From: Melanocharis versteri
Taxonomy: Eukaryota > Chordata > Aves > Passeriformes > Melanocharitidae
NCBI GenBank assembly: GCA_013397845.1
Contig: VZTG01005248.1
Span: 1,549,028 to 1,613,027 of the forward strand
Length of the DNA: 64,000 nucleotides
Direction: 5' to 3'
Under the pieces are notes generated by a model that did not search any database, was not told the origin of the DNA, and saw nothing but the letters and a program-made list of their open reading frames with translations. Shown here in pieces: positions 12,031 through 23,361 of the stretch. The position numbers and the translations under genes are program-made. Each line of letters starts with the position of its first letter. Position 1 is the stretch's first letter.

Positions 12031-13340
12031 AAGAAGTCCCATCATTACTCCATCTGTACTGTTGGGTGCTACTGTTCAAGGAAGAGCAGGTTGGGATCTG
12101 ACAGAGTGGCCATCCCAGCAGCAGCGACCATATAACACCGGAGCTCAAGATCTTGAATGATAGAAGAAAGAGAGCAGTAGAGCACAGATCCTGGACTTTA
12201 AAAAAATTATGGCTGTACACATGAGGATCTCAAACACAGGAGAAAGTTACAGTGACCCAATGAGCATGCTTTGTTTTCAAACATGGGATGAGCTACCTAG
12301 CCACACAGTGGAACTAAATGCTTAAGCATGTGATGATTTCAGTTCAGGTGCATCCCAGAAAAAAACCTGCAAAACTGCTTTTTCTTGTGTAACTTGTTGC
12401 CTGATTTTTAAATCTAGAGCGCCTGAAGAAGATAGTCTTTTCATGATGTCTCTAAGTTCATAGTTATATCGAGCTTCTAAAAAAAAAGGAAAAAAAAGAG
12501 AAAAAAAGTGAAATAAAACACCCCTTCCTACAAAATAGTATCAAACTTAAAATGAAACTAATGTTTTCATAATCTGTTTTCCTAACAGTCAGAAAGCATT
12601 CCAAACTAGAATATATATATTGACAAATATATTTTTAATATTTTCAAGGCATATAAAATTATCTTGATATACATTTATGAAGGAAATTATGCAATATTCT
12701 CATAGACTTTATTTCCTTAATGATTAGAAACTTCTTATTTTCATTTAAGAGTGAAGGCACTAAGTCCTTGGCACAATTGGAAACATTTCTTCTTCTAATC
12801 TTGATATGAAGTTTTTAAAATCATGTACACTTTAAAAATTTTAATTTCTTCCTATGTGAAGTTTCTAGGTTTCTCAGTTGTGTATTAAAACAGCTCCAAC
12901 AGAACGGATGATAATTCCTTCTTTCTAGCCAAGGAGGTTGTATCAGTTTTTGAAAATATATTATGGTGGCAAGTAGATTGTAATGATTGTAGAATACAAG
13001 CACAGGACTTTCATATTCTGAGCAGCAATGCTGAAAAACACCAGCAAAGAAAAAATATTAGTAATATACCAGTATTTGAGGAAAAAAGTCCATAACAATT
13101 TAAATATATTCACACTAGATAAACATCTCATTACAAAGAGGCCTTGAAATATTTTCTCCAAGTTACTTGGGTTTGTTTCAAAACAGAGAATTAGAACCCG
13201 TGATCATCCCTCACTCAGGGAATTATGATATTATTCTCTAAGTGTTATTATTCAGGTAGGTTACCAAAGACAAAAACCTGTCTGGGCAGCTGGAATGTCA
13301 GTGAACAGACCACACTCAGTCAGGATGGAATGCAGCCTTT
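12031..13340. other. AT-rich non-genic DNA with an A-rich tract
   Basis: An A/G-rich stretch of about 35 bp begins near 12479. Nothing else is identifiable apart from the doubtful LINE piece at 12105-12200 noted with the preceding element. Confidence 0.55.
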
Positions 13341-13436
13341 GATCTAGAGGAAGGTGTCCCTGCCCATGGCAGGCGGATTGGAACTAGATGATCTTTAAGG
13401 TCCCTTCCAACCCAAATTATTCTATGTTTCTATGAT
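13341..13436 (+). mobile_element. CR1 LINE 3' end fragment
   Basis: Only the last ~95 bp of CR1 are present: GATCTAGAGGAAGGTGTCC, CCTGCCCATGGCAGG, GATCTTTAAGGTCCCTTCC and a tail of TTCTATG units. It is a strongly 5'-truncated + strand copy. Confidence 0.9.
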
Positions 13437-16345
13437 CTTGGACTTCTGTGCCAACAGCTGTGCACTTCTAAAATATATTAGGAATTGCTTGTTCTTAAAT
13501 AATTTATTCTTTTGATGACAAGCTATTACTGTGAAACATTCAAAGTGAGTTTTAACTGACAGGAGCAAAACTTAAAACGAATTCATCTTTCTGTTTGACC
13601 TCAACATAATGCTTAAACAATGAGAGATGGCAGAGTGTGAGTAATGAAGCTATAATTCACACCTTGTGCATGAGCAGGTACAACAGTGGAGCCTGAGTGT
13701 TGTTAAATTCACTAAGTGTAAAATATTATGCCATAACTCAACAACAAGTCAACTCTTAATTTAAACAAATAAATAGAATTGGAACAAGGTAAAAAAACAC
13801 CAAGCAGCAAAACCTGATACTACAGCTTGGTAATTTTGTGTAATATTACATCTAAAAAGAAGCGTTACTAGGTATTCTTTACTCACATGGAAAAGATAAG
13901 AAACACTTTCCTGTAGGTTTTCAGAGGATTCAGAAGTGCTTATCTACAAGCTGCCAGACCAGGTGAGCTCTGAGTGATGTGTGCTGTGTTTGTGCTCAGC
14001 TGCTTGTCGGCTGCTGTGAGGTGCATGGATAAGTGTTCCAGCAGCAGCTGGGGCAGAGGTACCCCAACCAGGACAGCTGAAACATTTGTGTAGAGATAGG
14101 AAAACAACAAGGGGGAGATTTAAAAATTCTCAGTTCTGAAAGCATAAGTGATATGTGATGTCGGTAGCACAACAACCTATTGTTTTTATACATAGCTTCC
14201 AAGTCACGGACTGCTGGTTGAAATGCAGTAGTCAGTGTCCATGGATCTTTCCAAAAGATTATTTAACTATCTGTGCATTTGGCCTTCAGCACAAAGAGAG
14301 GATAAAAAGCTCTAGGAATTCCTTGTTTATCTGGGGTTTTTACGATACTCTCACAGTTTGTTAAACTACTGCTTTTTCATTAGTCCAGTTCAGAATAATA
14401 TTGTCATTGAAAGTTTTGTGTAAGAATAATTGTTTTCTGGTAATGTTTATTTATCATTTCAATAAGATTTTAATGCACTTTTCTTTCAAATATTAGAAAT
14501 TTAAGATTCAAGAGACTTATTTTGCTTTTCCCTCCTTATAATAATGAAGAAACAGAAAGGAAGTCAGACCTGGATTCAGAATTATAAACAAAGGCTCTCA
14601 AACACAGGCAAATTCAGTCAATCAATTAGCCAGTCAGGACGTTATTTTCTTCAATTGCAATAAAAGCAGTTAGGACTAATTAGTGTGGACCTGACACATA
14701 TCCTGTCATTGTCTTTTTCAGTCTCTACAAAGTTCATAATTAGGGAGTTTTGATATAGATTTTAATAAAAGTTTCTGTGAAGAATTAAAATATTTATTTT
14801 GTATTTAGATGCTGAAGTTATTATCCCTTATTTCCTATCCTGGGTACCCAAACTAAATCCAGTGTCAGTTACGTCGAAGGTGTTTTTCATTGTCATCTTT
14901 GAAAAATCGTAAATTCTGAGGTTTTAATTTCAGTTCTTTTCTACCTTCATTGCATGTGTGTTTGACTTTTCATAAGGAAGAGACTTTTCAACTACCCCAA
15001 AGTATTAATTTAAAAATTAAAATGCACTTAAAGGTGTTTAATTTGCATTGTTCATTACATAATCCTGCAAAAATCTTCACTGAAGAACAAGATTTGCATC
15101 AAACTTGCTACACCTATAGGAAAAATGAAGTATTCAAAGGCAACACTGATAGGACTCTTAGGAGTCTTAATGGAGCAACAATTCAATAGATAGAATGTGA
15201 AAATTATTAATGTTTTAATAAATATGTCTGTTAAAATTTTAAATGTTCCATCTAGTTCTGAGGAGTGAAAGAACTAAATGGAAAGCTTTTGCTTAAGGGT
15301 GGTGGGTGTTTCTGTTTTTCATAGAAAGCAAGTCCAGAAAAAAATGTATTTCTAGAAGAAAAACAAATAATTGAATATCATTATGCATGCAGAAGAATTA
15401 TGGTCTGTGCTCTCTCTTCAACTTAAATAAGCAAATTGTTATATATAAATAAAAATAAACCACTAACAAATAGTGAATATGTGATTTAGTATGCAACTAA
15501 GCTCTTAAATAGGTGGAAAGGATATTTTAACCTCTGTATTTTTACTTATATATTAAAACACATTGCTCATAACAGGAATATAATTATTAGATACATTCAT
15601 TGTTTATCGAACTTTATTAAAGAATCATTAATGTATGTTTGTTTAAAATGTGGCCAATATAATTTTTATACCCACAACATAAAATAGGTAACACACTCAA
15701 CAGTTCAAAGAAAACAAGAATTGCAGGTTTCATCACAATTTGTGGGTAGTAGGTTCATAAAAAATGGCATAGAGATAATTATCTAGCCTCTTTCCTCTTT
15801 TGTAACATATTTTTAGAAACAAACACCTCAACTTAAAATAGGCAATCAGTGGTTCTAACACTTCAGACTGCTAAAACAATTTTATACAATATTATCAGTT
15901 AAAATCTGCATAATTGAACACTTAGAACAAGTGATACAAGACAAGAGCTGGAAACTTTACTCGTTTCTTCAGAAGAACATGAAAAATGAATAGTCATGGA
16001 ATAAGTCGTTTCTATTGCATTGAGAACACAATATAGTGGAAGACAAATCAGATAAGAAGCAAAATGCTTAGTCTTCGGTCTAATAGTTAGTAACCCAACC
16101 TCTGATCTGAAACAAGAGCTCGAATAAGAAAAGTTATTAAAAAAAGGAGCAAGTGCACTCTATTCTTAAGCAGCAGGACAACGTTTGGAATAAACTCTTT
16201 GGCTTGCCAAAATTGCCTTACTGTTTCTTGTTACTTACATTAAGAAGAACTACTGGACCTTTGCATATCAAGAATGGAATGGAACATTGAAAAGTACATG
16301 ACACATCAACGACTTAATTTTTTTAATATTTAATATAAATTTTAG
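13437..16345. other. AT-rich non-genic DNA, nothing recognised
   Basis: I see no gene, LTR, CR1 tail or tandem array. The interval contains only chance ORFs of under 80 codons. Confidence 0.55.
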
Positions 16346-16800
16346 AACCATAGAATCATTTAAATGGGAAAAGATTGTTGAATTCAGCCATTAACCCAGC
16401 ACTGTCCAGCACTAAACCATGTCTAGTGCCACATCTACACATCTTTTAAATACCTCCGTGGATGGTGAATCAACCACTTGGGCAGCCTGTTTCAGTGTTT
16501 GACAACTCTTACAATGAAGAAATTCTTTCCTAATATCCAATTTAAACCTCTCTTGGTTCAACTTAAGGCCATCTCCTCTTGTCCTGTCACTTCTTACTTG
16601 GGAAGAACTGACCAACCCCCACCTCACAACAACTTCCTTTCAGGCAGTTCTAGAGAGGGATAAGATCACCCTTGAGCCTCCTTTTCTTCTGGCTCCTTTT
16701 CTTCCCAGCTCCCTCAGCTGTTCCTCATAAGTCTTGTTCTCCAGATACTTCACCAGCTTTTTTTGCCCTTCTCTGGCTGCACTTGCCCTTCTTTGAACAC
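16346..16800 (-). mobile_element. CR1 LINE 3' region, minus strand
   Basis: Read on the - strand, the copy runs from about 16800 to its 3' end at 16346. It shows the TATGAGGAACAGCTGAG segment near 16720, AGTGACAGGACAAGAGGAG near 16580, the ATTAGGAAAGAATTTCTTC landmark near 16525, and the tail variant GTGGCACTAGACATGGTTTAG. It ends in AATGATTCTATGG. This is the same tail variant as the + strand copy at 6436-6575. The ORFs overlapping it are remnants or antisense. Confidence 0.88.
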
Positions 16801-17764
16801 TGAACTTGGATTTTTAATCTAAATAATTCAAATAATGTATTTTCTTTCTCTTTAATTGTGTAGCCTCCCAGTCTCTATTTCTTGTCTCTTCCAGTAGATT
16901 TCCTAAATTCCATGTTTTGTCTTTCACAAAACATCATCATAGGGATAGTGAAAATAATTTTCCTGATTTATTAGCGATGGTAAAAATTAGGAAATTTATG
17001 CATTAGTACATCCATTTGAATTTATAGAATTATGGACAAACTCAATGGCTATCATAAGAATCTACTTTATATCTTATCCTCTCACACACAAAAAAACCCC
17101 AGAGAAACATTAAAAGGTGGTGGTTTGCAGTGCAATACATGAACATGTAGAATCCACCTATTAATAATTAGCAACTTCCAATATTTTAAGGCCTTCTGTC
17201 ATCTCACATGAACAAAAGAGCAGCTTTCCAACAAGGACAACAGGACTGATACATGAAAATAACACAGAAGAGTGCACAGACTCACAAAAGCTTGCTGTGA
17301 GAGTTAGCAGACTGTCCCTAGACAATAGAAACCATTTTTAGATGATGATAATTCTGGAGAAAAGGTGGCAAGTGCATGCATACAACAGATTAGATAAATA
17401 ATTGACAAAGATTAGAGTGTCACTGTGGTAACAAATTTTAGAAGATATTAATTTAACAGGAATTAAAGACAGAGATCAGATTATCTGTTAGATATGGTCT
17501 TTTTCTTCTTGAAGTATTATTGGTCTTGCATATATTGGGTTTTACATAAAGATGCTGTGTTTTAAATTTTTTTTTTCAATTTTACTAAAAATTTTGCTAT
17601 TTGATGTTATCTTTAAATGGCTCCATGAAATGGATATGCCTTAGTGATCATTATGAAATTACTCTATTTAATAGTTTTAACATAGATTTTTAATAGCTAG
17701 TTGGAAGTGTTAGATGCATTCATTGTTTGTAACTAACATCTTTAATTGTCTTCACTCACGTCAG
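16801..17764. other. AT-rich non-genic DNA between two CR1 segments
   Basis: Nothing recognisable. It separates the CR1 tail (16346-16800) from CR1 coding remnants of the same orientation (17765-19420). Either these are two insertions, or this DNA was inserted into, or replaced, the middle of one. Confidence 0.5.
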
Positions 17765-19420
17765 TGATTTCTGACGGCCTTCTTTGCCACAAGGGTGCAC
17801 CACTGGCTTGTGGCCATCTTGTTGTCCATCAGGACTCCTAGTCTCCTTCCACAGAGCTGCTTTCCAGCCTATGGAAATCCAAATGTGAATTGGTGCATGG
17901 GGTTATTCCTCCAAAGTACAGGAGATCCATGTGTCTTTTCCACATAAGAAAGAAACATACTTCCACAGCTTTTTAATGTATAACCTATAGGCTGTTCATG
18001 CAAGTACATTTTTGAGAATTAAGAAATGCAATTTAATTTCTACATGGAGAAAAGAAGCTATCTTTAAGAACTCAAAATTCCACTTTCATTCAGCTTTTTG
18101 AGGTTCCTGTTTTTCCAGGAATCTCCAACCTGTTGAGATTCCTCTGGATGGCACATCCATCTAGTCTATCTGCCCCTCCTTCTGGTTTTGTTTGCAAAGC
18201 TCCTGAGAGTGTAAACTGTCCCTTTATCCCGATCATTGATGAAGACATTAAACAGTACTGGCCCCTAGGGTACACTAATGGTGACTGGTTTCCAGACGAA
18301 GTTCATGCTGCTAACTACAGTCCTTTAAGCCCAGCAGTGCAGCCAGTTTTCAATTTGCCTCACTGTCCACTTATCTAGCCTGTATTTCATCAGTTTGTCA
18401 ATGGGGATATTAGAGTAGACAGTGATGAAAGCCTTGCTAAAGTCAAGATAAATATCTCCTTATCCACTAAGTCAGTCATTTCATTATTAAAGGCTATAAG
18501 CTGGGTAAGGCAATATCTTGCTTTTAGAAAGTCTATGCTGTTGATAAACTTCCAGTCACTTCCTTGTCCTTTTGAAACTTGAGTTTTGACAGGACATCCT
18601 TGCTCATCTGCAGGCCTCCCATCTCCTTGGCTTTATTTTCTGCTCATAGGGATGGGCCATTCTTGAACCTGAAGAATGTGATATTGGAAAGGATGAAGTG
18701 ATCCCTCCTGTCTCCAAGATGATATCCCACAGACTGCTGCAAGAAGAACCTTGACCAGGTCAAAGTCTGCCGCCCTGTTGTACAGAATTGTGATTCTACT
18801 CTTTGCCTTGTTCCTTTCTCTCAGGATCCTGGACTCCACCATCTCACAATCACAGCAGCCAAAGCTGCCTTCAAACCTTTACATTTCTCAAAAGATCTTT
18901 TTACTTTGTAAATATGATATCAAACAGAGCACCTCCCCTATCCATATCCAAATTCGTATCCAAATCCTCACCTGTAACCCTTCACTGCAGTACTCCAGTC
19001 GTGTGAGCTACCCCAACACATCTCTGTGATCCTAACTATATCCGCCCCAAACCTTTATGCAGACCTCTAGTTCCTCCCTGTGTATCCCATTCTCTGTGTA
19101 TTAGTGTACAGACATGTCAGAGAAGCACTGAGTCATGCTGATTTTCCAGGAAAATTCTGTGAGTTTCTCCTTATGCTGTTCTCTTAGCACCTCTTCATTT
19201 GTGTGCATAGGCTTGGAGTGGGACTTCCCTCTTTTGTTGATTTTAAGGCATTTCATGCCCGCATCACTTTTCTTCCTTCACTTGAAAACTTGATCCACTA
19301 CTTCAATTGTTTGTGAGCTGCCAGCTCCCTCACCCCATCACCCTCGTGTTAAAGGTTTCCTAACCAGACTGGCCAGTCTCTTGGCCTTGCTTTTCTTAAA
19401 CACATGGTATACACAAACTT
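17765..19420 (-). mobile_element. CR1 LINE coding remnants (EN and RT), minus strand
   Basis: Read on the - strand from about 19420 downward, this is a long decayed CR1 pol. The region 19175-18960 carries the segment that normally precedes the endonuclease end (ATCTCTGTGATCC context near 19020). The frame 18842-18633 keeps an endonuclease C-terminal remnant (MVESRILRER...IPMSRK), which aligns well by eye with CR1 pol. After a deletion, 18530-18200 holds diverged reverse transcriptase around the LTNLI...DE and LDFSKAFDTVS landmarks, then the region before the RT FADD motif. 17935-17765 keeps the later 'DLGVLVD...AKKA' segment. A ~133-bp unrelated repeat interrupts it at 17938-18070. Frameshifts, stops and deletions throughout make it non-functional. 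The 19175-19420 part is the least certain. Confidence 0.8.
17938..18070 (+). repeat. Unclassified short dispersed repeat, copy A
   Basis: This ~133-bp AT-rich segment is about 85-88% identical by eye to 39099-39233. Both begin TTCCACATAAGAAA, share ATGTATAA and GAATTAAGAAATGCA or TAATTAAGAAATGCA, and end CTTTAAGAA. Copy A interrupts the minus-strand CR1 pol, so it looks inserted. TTCCAC occurs at 17938-17943 and again at 18078-18083, which might be a target duplication, but copy B also starts TTCCAC, so the boundary is uncertain. I do not recognise the family. There is no tRNA promoter box, LTR landmark or CR1 tail. Confidence 0.75.
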
Positions 19421-19476
19421 AATAATAGTGGCCATAAATGATGATTCTTGTATCCTACAGAACATCCAACTTATTC

Positions 19477-19481
19477 CTGAT
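19477..19481 (+). repeat. Left target-site duplication CTGAT
   Basis: Five bases immediately before the TGTTGGGG start of the 19482-20141 LTR, repeated exactly at 20142-20146. Confidence 0.75.
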
Positions 19482-20141
19482 TGTTGGGGAAGATGAAACA
19501 GGGAAGTTTTATTGCCTAGCCAAAGATGCTGAGAACATGGAAACTATAGGTGAAAACGAAGGCATACTTTGAGATACCAGGCCTCAGTTACTGAACATCT
19601 GGAAAACAATAGTGTGGCTGACTGAAGATAATCCCCTTTTATTGAACAAGTACCTTCTGCTAGCAAACAGGTCCAAGGGTCGGGGCAGACCCTGCTAGCT
19701 TGGCAGAAAAGGTCCAAAGAGTGGTTTTTAGGGTTTAAAACATAACACAGTATGGTAATGCAATGATTCCTATAGGCTGTATTTAAATGCTATAGGATTT
19801 GTATCTTGTACTAGATTGGTGATGAAAATCAGAATATTCAGCACAGAAGATGATTTATTGTATTGTAAATGAGAATCTTACTTACTTTTCTTCTGCCTCT
19901 CCTTTACTTCTTACTTCTTACTTCTTACATCTTACTGCTATCTTGCTCTTGCTCTTGCCCCCGCTCTCTCTCTTGCTTCTCTCCCTCTTGCCTTTCTGGC
20001 CTGCTTCGAGCTGCAGCTGGCAGCTCCAAGCAAGGCTCCTATATCCACGCCCTTAACAATAAACCTCATGCTCTAAAACCAAACTGTAGAGATCTCTCAT
20101 CACCATCCGTCCTGACTGTCCACAGAAACATCAACCTTACA
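19482..20141 (+). mobile_element. Solo LTR with 5-bp target duplication
   Basis: A 660-bp unit that begins TGTTGGGG and ends TTACA, flanked by a perfect CTGAT duplication (19477-19481 and 20142-20146). Inside are a TATA-like TATTTAAA (19780-19787), a pyrimidine-rich tract of CTTACTT and CTTGCTCT units (about 19900-20000), and a polyadenylation signal AATAAA at 20058-20063, as expected of an LTR in + orientation. There is no internal retroviral sequence on either side, so it is a solo LTR. A 5-bp duplication is usual for ERVL and some class I elements; I cannot assign the family. It lies beside the minus-strand CR1 remnant ending near 19420. The overlapping 68- and 95-codon ORFs in the pyrimidine tract are not genes. 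Confidence 0.72.
20058..20063 (+). promoter_or_regulatory. AATAAA of the 19482-20141 LTR
   Basis: Canonical hexamer about 80 bp from the LTR's 3' end, in the context CAATAAACCTCATG. It supports the + orientation. Confidence 0.65.
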
Positions 20142-20146
20142 CTGAT
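20142..20146 (+). repeat. Right target-site duplication CTGAT
   Basis: Directly follows the terminal TTACA of the LTR and matches 19477-19481 exactly. Confidence 0.75.
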
Positions 20147-20635
20147 CTTTTCCTAATCCTTTCCAAGATCTTAGCCTTATCAGAGCGGTAGATAAATAGT
20201 AAATATCAGATGAAGATACAAACCAAACAAAACTAAATGTCTCTGTTGACCTAAACTGAGTCAGGCATCAGCAATTTTCAGTTTTTCCAATAGAACATAT
20301 TTTAATAACAGATGTAAGAGAAGATACTGAGGTTACATTGCAGTCATTTATATAGAGATTTCCTTCTAGTTCTTTTTGTCTTGGAATATTAACTACCAGT
20401 TTCTCTCCTACTCAAAATGTTGGCAAGTATTAGGCGGCCGGGTTTCAATTATAGCTAAATATGTCTAAATGTTTTTATTTTTTTTCTTCCTGGCCTCACA
20501 CTGCTCTTTAAACAAATATGGTTTAAACCTCCCCATGTGACAACATCACAGTACAAAACTCCCTATATTTAAATCGAGACAAACTCTACCTTCCTTCAAA
20601 TTAGGGAGGCTGCATGCTTCATGTCTTTTGTCATT
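20147..20635. other. AT-rich non-genic DNA
   Basis: Nothing identified between the LTR and the next CR1. Confidence 0.55.
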
Positions 20636-21130
20636 CATAGAAGAATACAAGTTGTGATGCAGGTCTGTAGTCCAACCCCCATCCCAAAGCAGGGTTAGCC
20701 ATAGTTTCTCAGATTTTTATCCAGTCAAATCTTGACAACCTCCAAGGACAGAGATTGCAGAATCTTCCAACACCTCTTCCAATGATTTGCTGTCCTCGTG
20801 ATGAAAAGGTTTCTCCTGTACCTGTGTGGGTGCTCTCTTGTTTCAGCCTATTTAATTTTCTCTTCTCACAGTGCACCATTGTGAAGAGCCTGGCTCCATT
20901 TGCTTTATAATCTCTTCAGAATTACCAGGGCTGCTGTTAACATCTGCCCAAAGATGGCTTCTCTCCAGACTGATCAAGACTGGCTCTCTTGCATTCTTTC
21001 CAGGGGAAGTACTCCGGGCCCTGACCATTGTGGTTGCTTTGTGTTGAATGCACTCAACTTTATTAATATCGTTCTTCTACTGGGGGCCAAAACTGGGAAC
21101 TGTATCATTCCAGTAATGTATTTCAGCTAA
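20636..21130 (-). mobile_element. CR1 LINE 3' region, minus strand
   Basis: An older CR1 subfamily. On the + strand it shows the complement of the tail (CATAGAAGAATAC), then CCCATCCCAAAGCAGGGTTAG, TCTTGACAACCTCCAAGGAC, GTGATGAAAAGGTTTCTCCT, GTGAAGAGCCTGGCTCCAT and GGGGCCAAAACTGGGAACTG. It is about 495 bp, 5'-truncated and diverged. The 76-codon + strand ORF on it (20900-21130) is antisense to the repeat. Confidence 0.88.
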
Positions 21131-21690
21131 ATAATAGATATTCCATTAAACTACTAGCCACAGGGCTTTCAATTACAAGTATTTTCAACTACAATTTTTC
21201 TTCATATATTTCAAAGATGAAGCAGAAGAAAGCATCTTAAGCTGCTGGAACTGAAGAACAATGCCTCTTAAGAAACAAGGGTACCAGGAAATGAAAAAAA
21301 CTAACATCAGCGGCAAAATGAAATAATGAAAAATTACCTGTGTAAAACAGTAGAAAAAGTACAAGAGAAAAACACAAGAAAATAAAATCCATCAAATGAT
21401 ATTCAACAAGAATTTTAAACCTCTGTTTTAAGAAATCCTTAAGGAAAATGTCTGTGGAGGTAATAAGGAAATATCAGTGCCTTGTGCTTTAACTGTTCTG
21501 TACTCTTCCCACTGTAGCAGTTTTAAATAGGATCAATTGCCATAGAAACTTTACCCTGACTTGATGTCAGTTTGTTCTTCTGAATTGAAAGAGTAAGCTC
21601 AGTATTGTAGCTCTTCTGAAAGCCAGTGCGTTCTTTTTCAAGACAAGTGCTGCATCTGTATCCAAGGATGAAGGTATCTAACACAGCATA

Positions 21691-21961
21691 GACTGACAGG
21701 ACAAGAGGGAATGGCTTCGAACAGAAGAAGGGCAGGTTTAGATTAGATATTAGAAAAAAAACATTATTGGGAGGGTGGTGTGACATTGGAACGTGTTGCC
21801 CAGAGAAGTTGATGCCCCATCCCTGGAAGTGTGCAAGGCCAAGTTGGATGGAGCTCTGAGCAACCTGGTCTAATGAGAAGTGTCCCTGCCCATGGCAGAG
21901 GTGTTGAAACGAGATACTCTTTATGGTCCTTTCCAACCCAAATAATTCTGTGATTCTATGA
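21691..21961 (+). mobile_element. CR1 LINE 3' end fragment
   Basis: It runs from TGACAGGACAAGAGGGAATG through TTAGATTAGATATTAG, the TTGCCCAGAGAAG and CCATCCCTGGAAGTGTGCAAG landmarks, CCCTGCCCATGGCAGAG and TTTATGGTCCTTTCCAACCC, to TTCTGTGATTCTATGA. About 270 bp, + orientation. The 137-codon minus-strand ORF across it (21523-21936) is antisense and not a gene. Confidence 0.93.
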
Positions 21962-23327
21962 AGTCTTCTCTTGTTTTAAATGAGTAGTCTGGAAGTCTGA
22001 TCACTGCAACGTTGTGAAAAAAGAGTGATTCAATGTGCAGGTTGCTAATTAAAAATGTATTATCAGCGCCAAGTAACAGAATTGCTATGCACTTTTCATG
22101 TGTGATATTAAAAGCTACTGTGAAAATGTTCTCCTTTTGTCATGTGCCCTGTTTGTTCCCTAGGTGGCCTTTAAGGACTGTTGACAAATTTGAGAACTGT
22201 AGGTAGCATTCAAAAAAGGGGTCACCTCAGTAATAACTGCTTGAGCAAATACAGATTTCTACATCAGATTCTGTCTAATTCTGCTATATACCTAGAATCT
22301 TACTCAAATGACACCATAAGCAGTAGCATATGCTAGATTTTTTCAGTCTGTTAAATAATACAGCAATTTGATTATAGCAATACTTATCTCTTTTTTTCAA
22401 GTCATGATAATTAGTGTTTGGAAGACTGTAAAATATTGAAGTTTGTTGAATTAGCAAACAAACAAAAACATCTGAAATACCAAGGATAACTCATGAATAC
22501 ATAAGTGCTTTTTTATTTTGACAATTAGATTTCTACTATTTTTTATATTTCATAACATGAAACAGACTGTAATGTTGGTTTTTTTTTTTCAAATAATAGT
22601 TTAATAATTTGAGCTGTCACTATAAGATTCTCATATTTAAACTCTGTTGAGACATGCAAGTAATTGCCAAATTTTAGTGTGAATTACAGAATATGTAGAT
22701 TACTGGAATGAGAAAGGTTATGCTATATTTCGAACAATCATTTTGCCAGTATTTATTTAGAAAGTGATTTCTGATATTAATCTTGTCATTTACATCAGAA
22801 AGGGCAGACTGAGCTGGGCTCATTCTTTCTTTTTCCCTTGGAGTTTGTTCTTAGGAGTCACTTACTTGATCAGAGTGGAGAATAATGATGAAAAAGTCTC
22901 CTGGACATCGCTGTTTTATCTAAGGGTAAGACTTATCCCATCATTAAGCTCTACAGCTGCTTTTCCCTCCTGTTTCTTCTCAAGAAGAAAGTGCAGACAT
23001 AGGAGTGGGAAACTCAGGGCACTAGGGAGAGGTCAATGAGAAGGACTCAGTCTTCCCTTTGAAAAATGAAGATTTCTTCTGGCTGTGAGCACTGCAACTG
23101 CAGTCCATGCTTTGTAACCTCAGAGATTGTTACAGTGCACGTTACACGGACTACACTTGCAGCCTGTTTGGAAACTAAACTTGGGCCAAAATGTAGGAGC
23201 TTAGCCACTACAGAAGGGATTCAGGGATCAACTGGTGACAGTGTGACTGGATATAAGAGTCAGGTCCCCAGACAAAAAGGAAGCTAAGAACAAGAAATGC
23301 GAATTTTAAAGCTCTGGCAAGTAAAAT

Positions 23328-23361
23328 GAGAAACAGTCAATACAGAGAAACAGTCAATATG
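23328..23361 (+). repeat. 17-bp tandem duplication
   Basis: GAGAAACAGTCAATAC is followed directly by a near-identical second copy. It is a simple local duplication. Confidence 0.8.

Noticed and set aside
11801..12220. 139-codon minus-strand ORF
   Set aside because: Largely antisense to an old CR1-like fragment, with no domain or conservation evidence.
18633..18842. 69-codon minus-strand ORF as a possible gene
   Set aside because: It is the CR1 endonuclease C-terminal remnant, a repeat-derived frame and not a host gene.
19850..20156. Serine/leucine-rich ORFs (68 and 95 codons)
   Set aside because: They translate the pyrimidine-rich part of the 19482-20141 LTR.
21523..21936. 137-codon minus-strand ORF
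   Set aside because: It overlaps the antisense strand of a CR1 3' region and is not coding.
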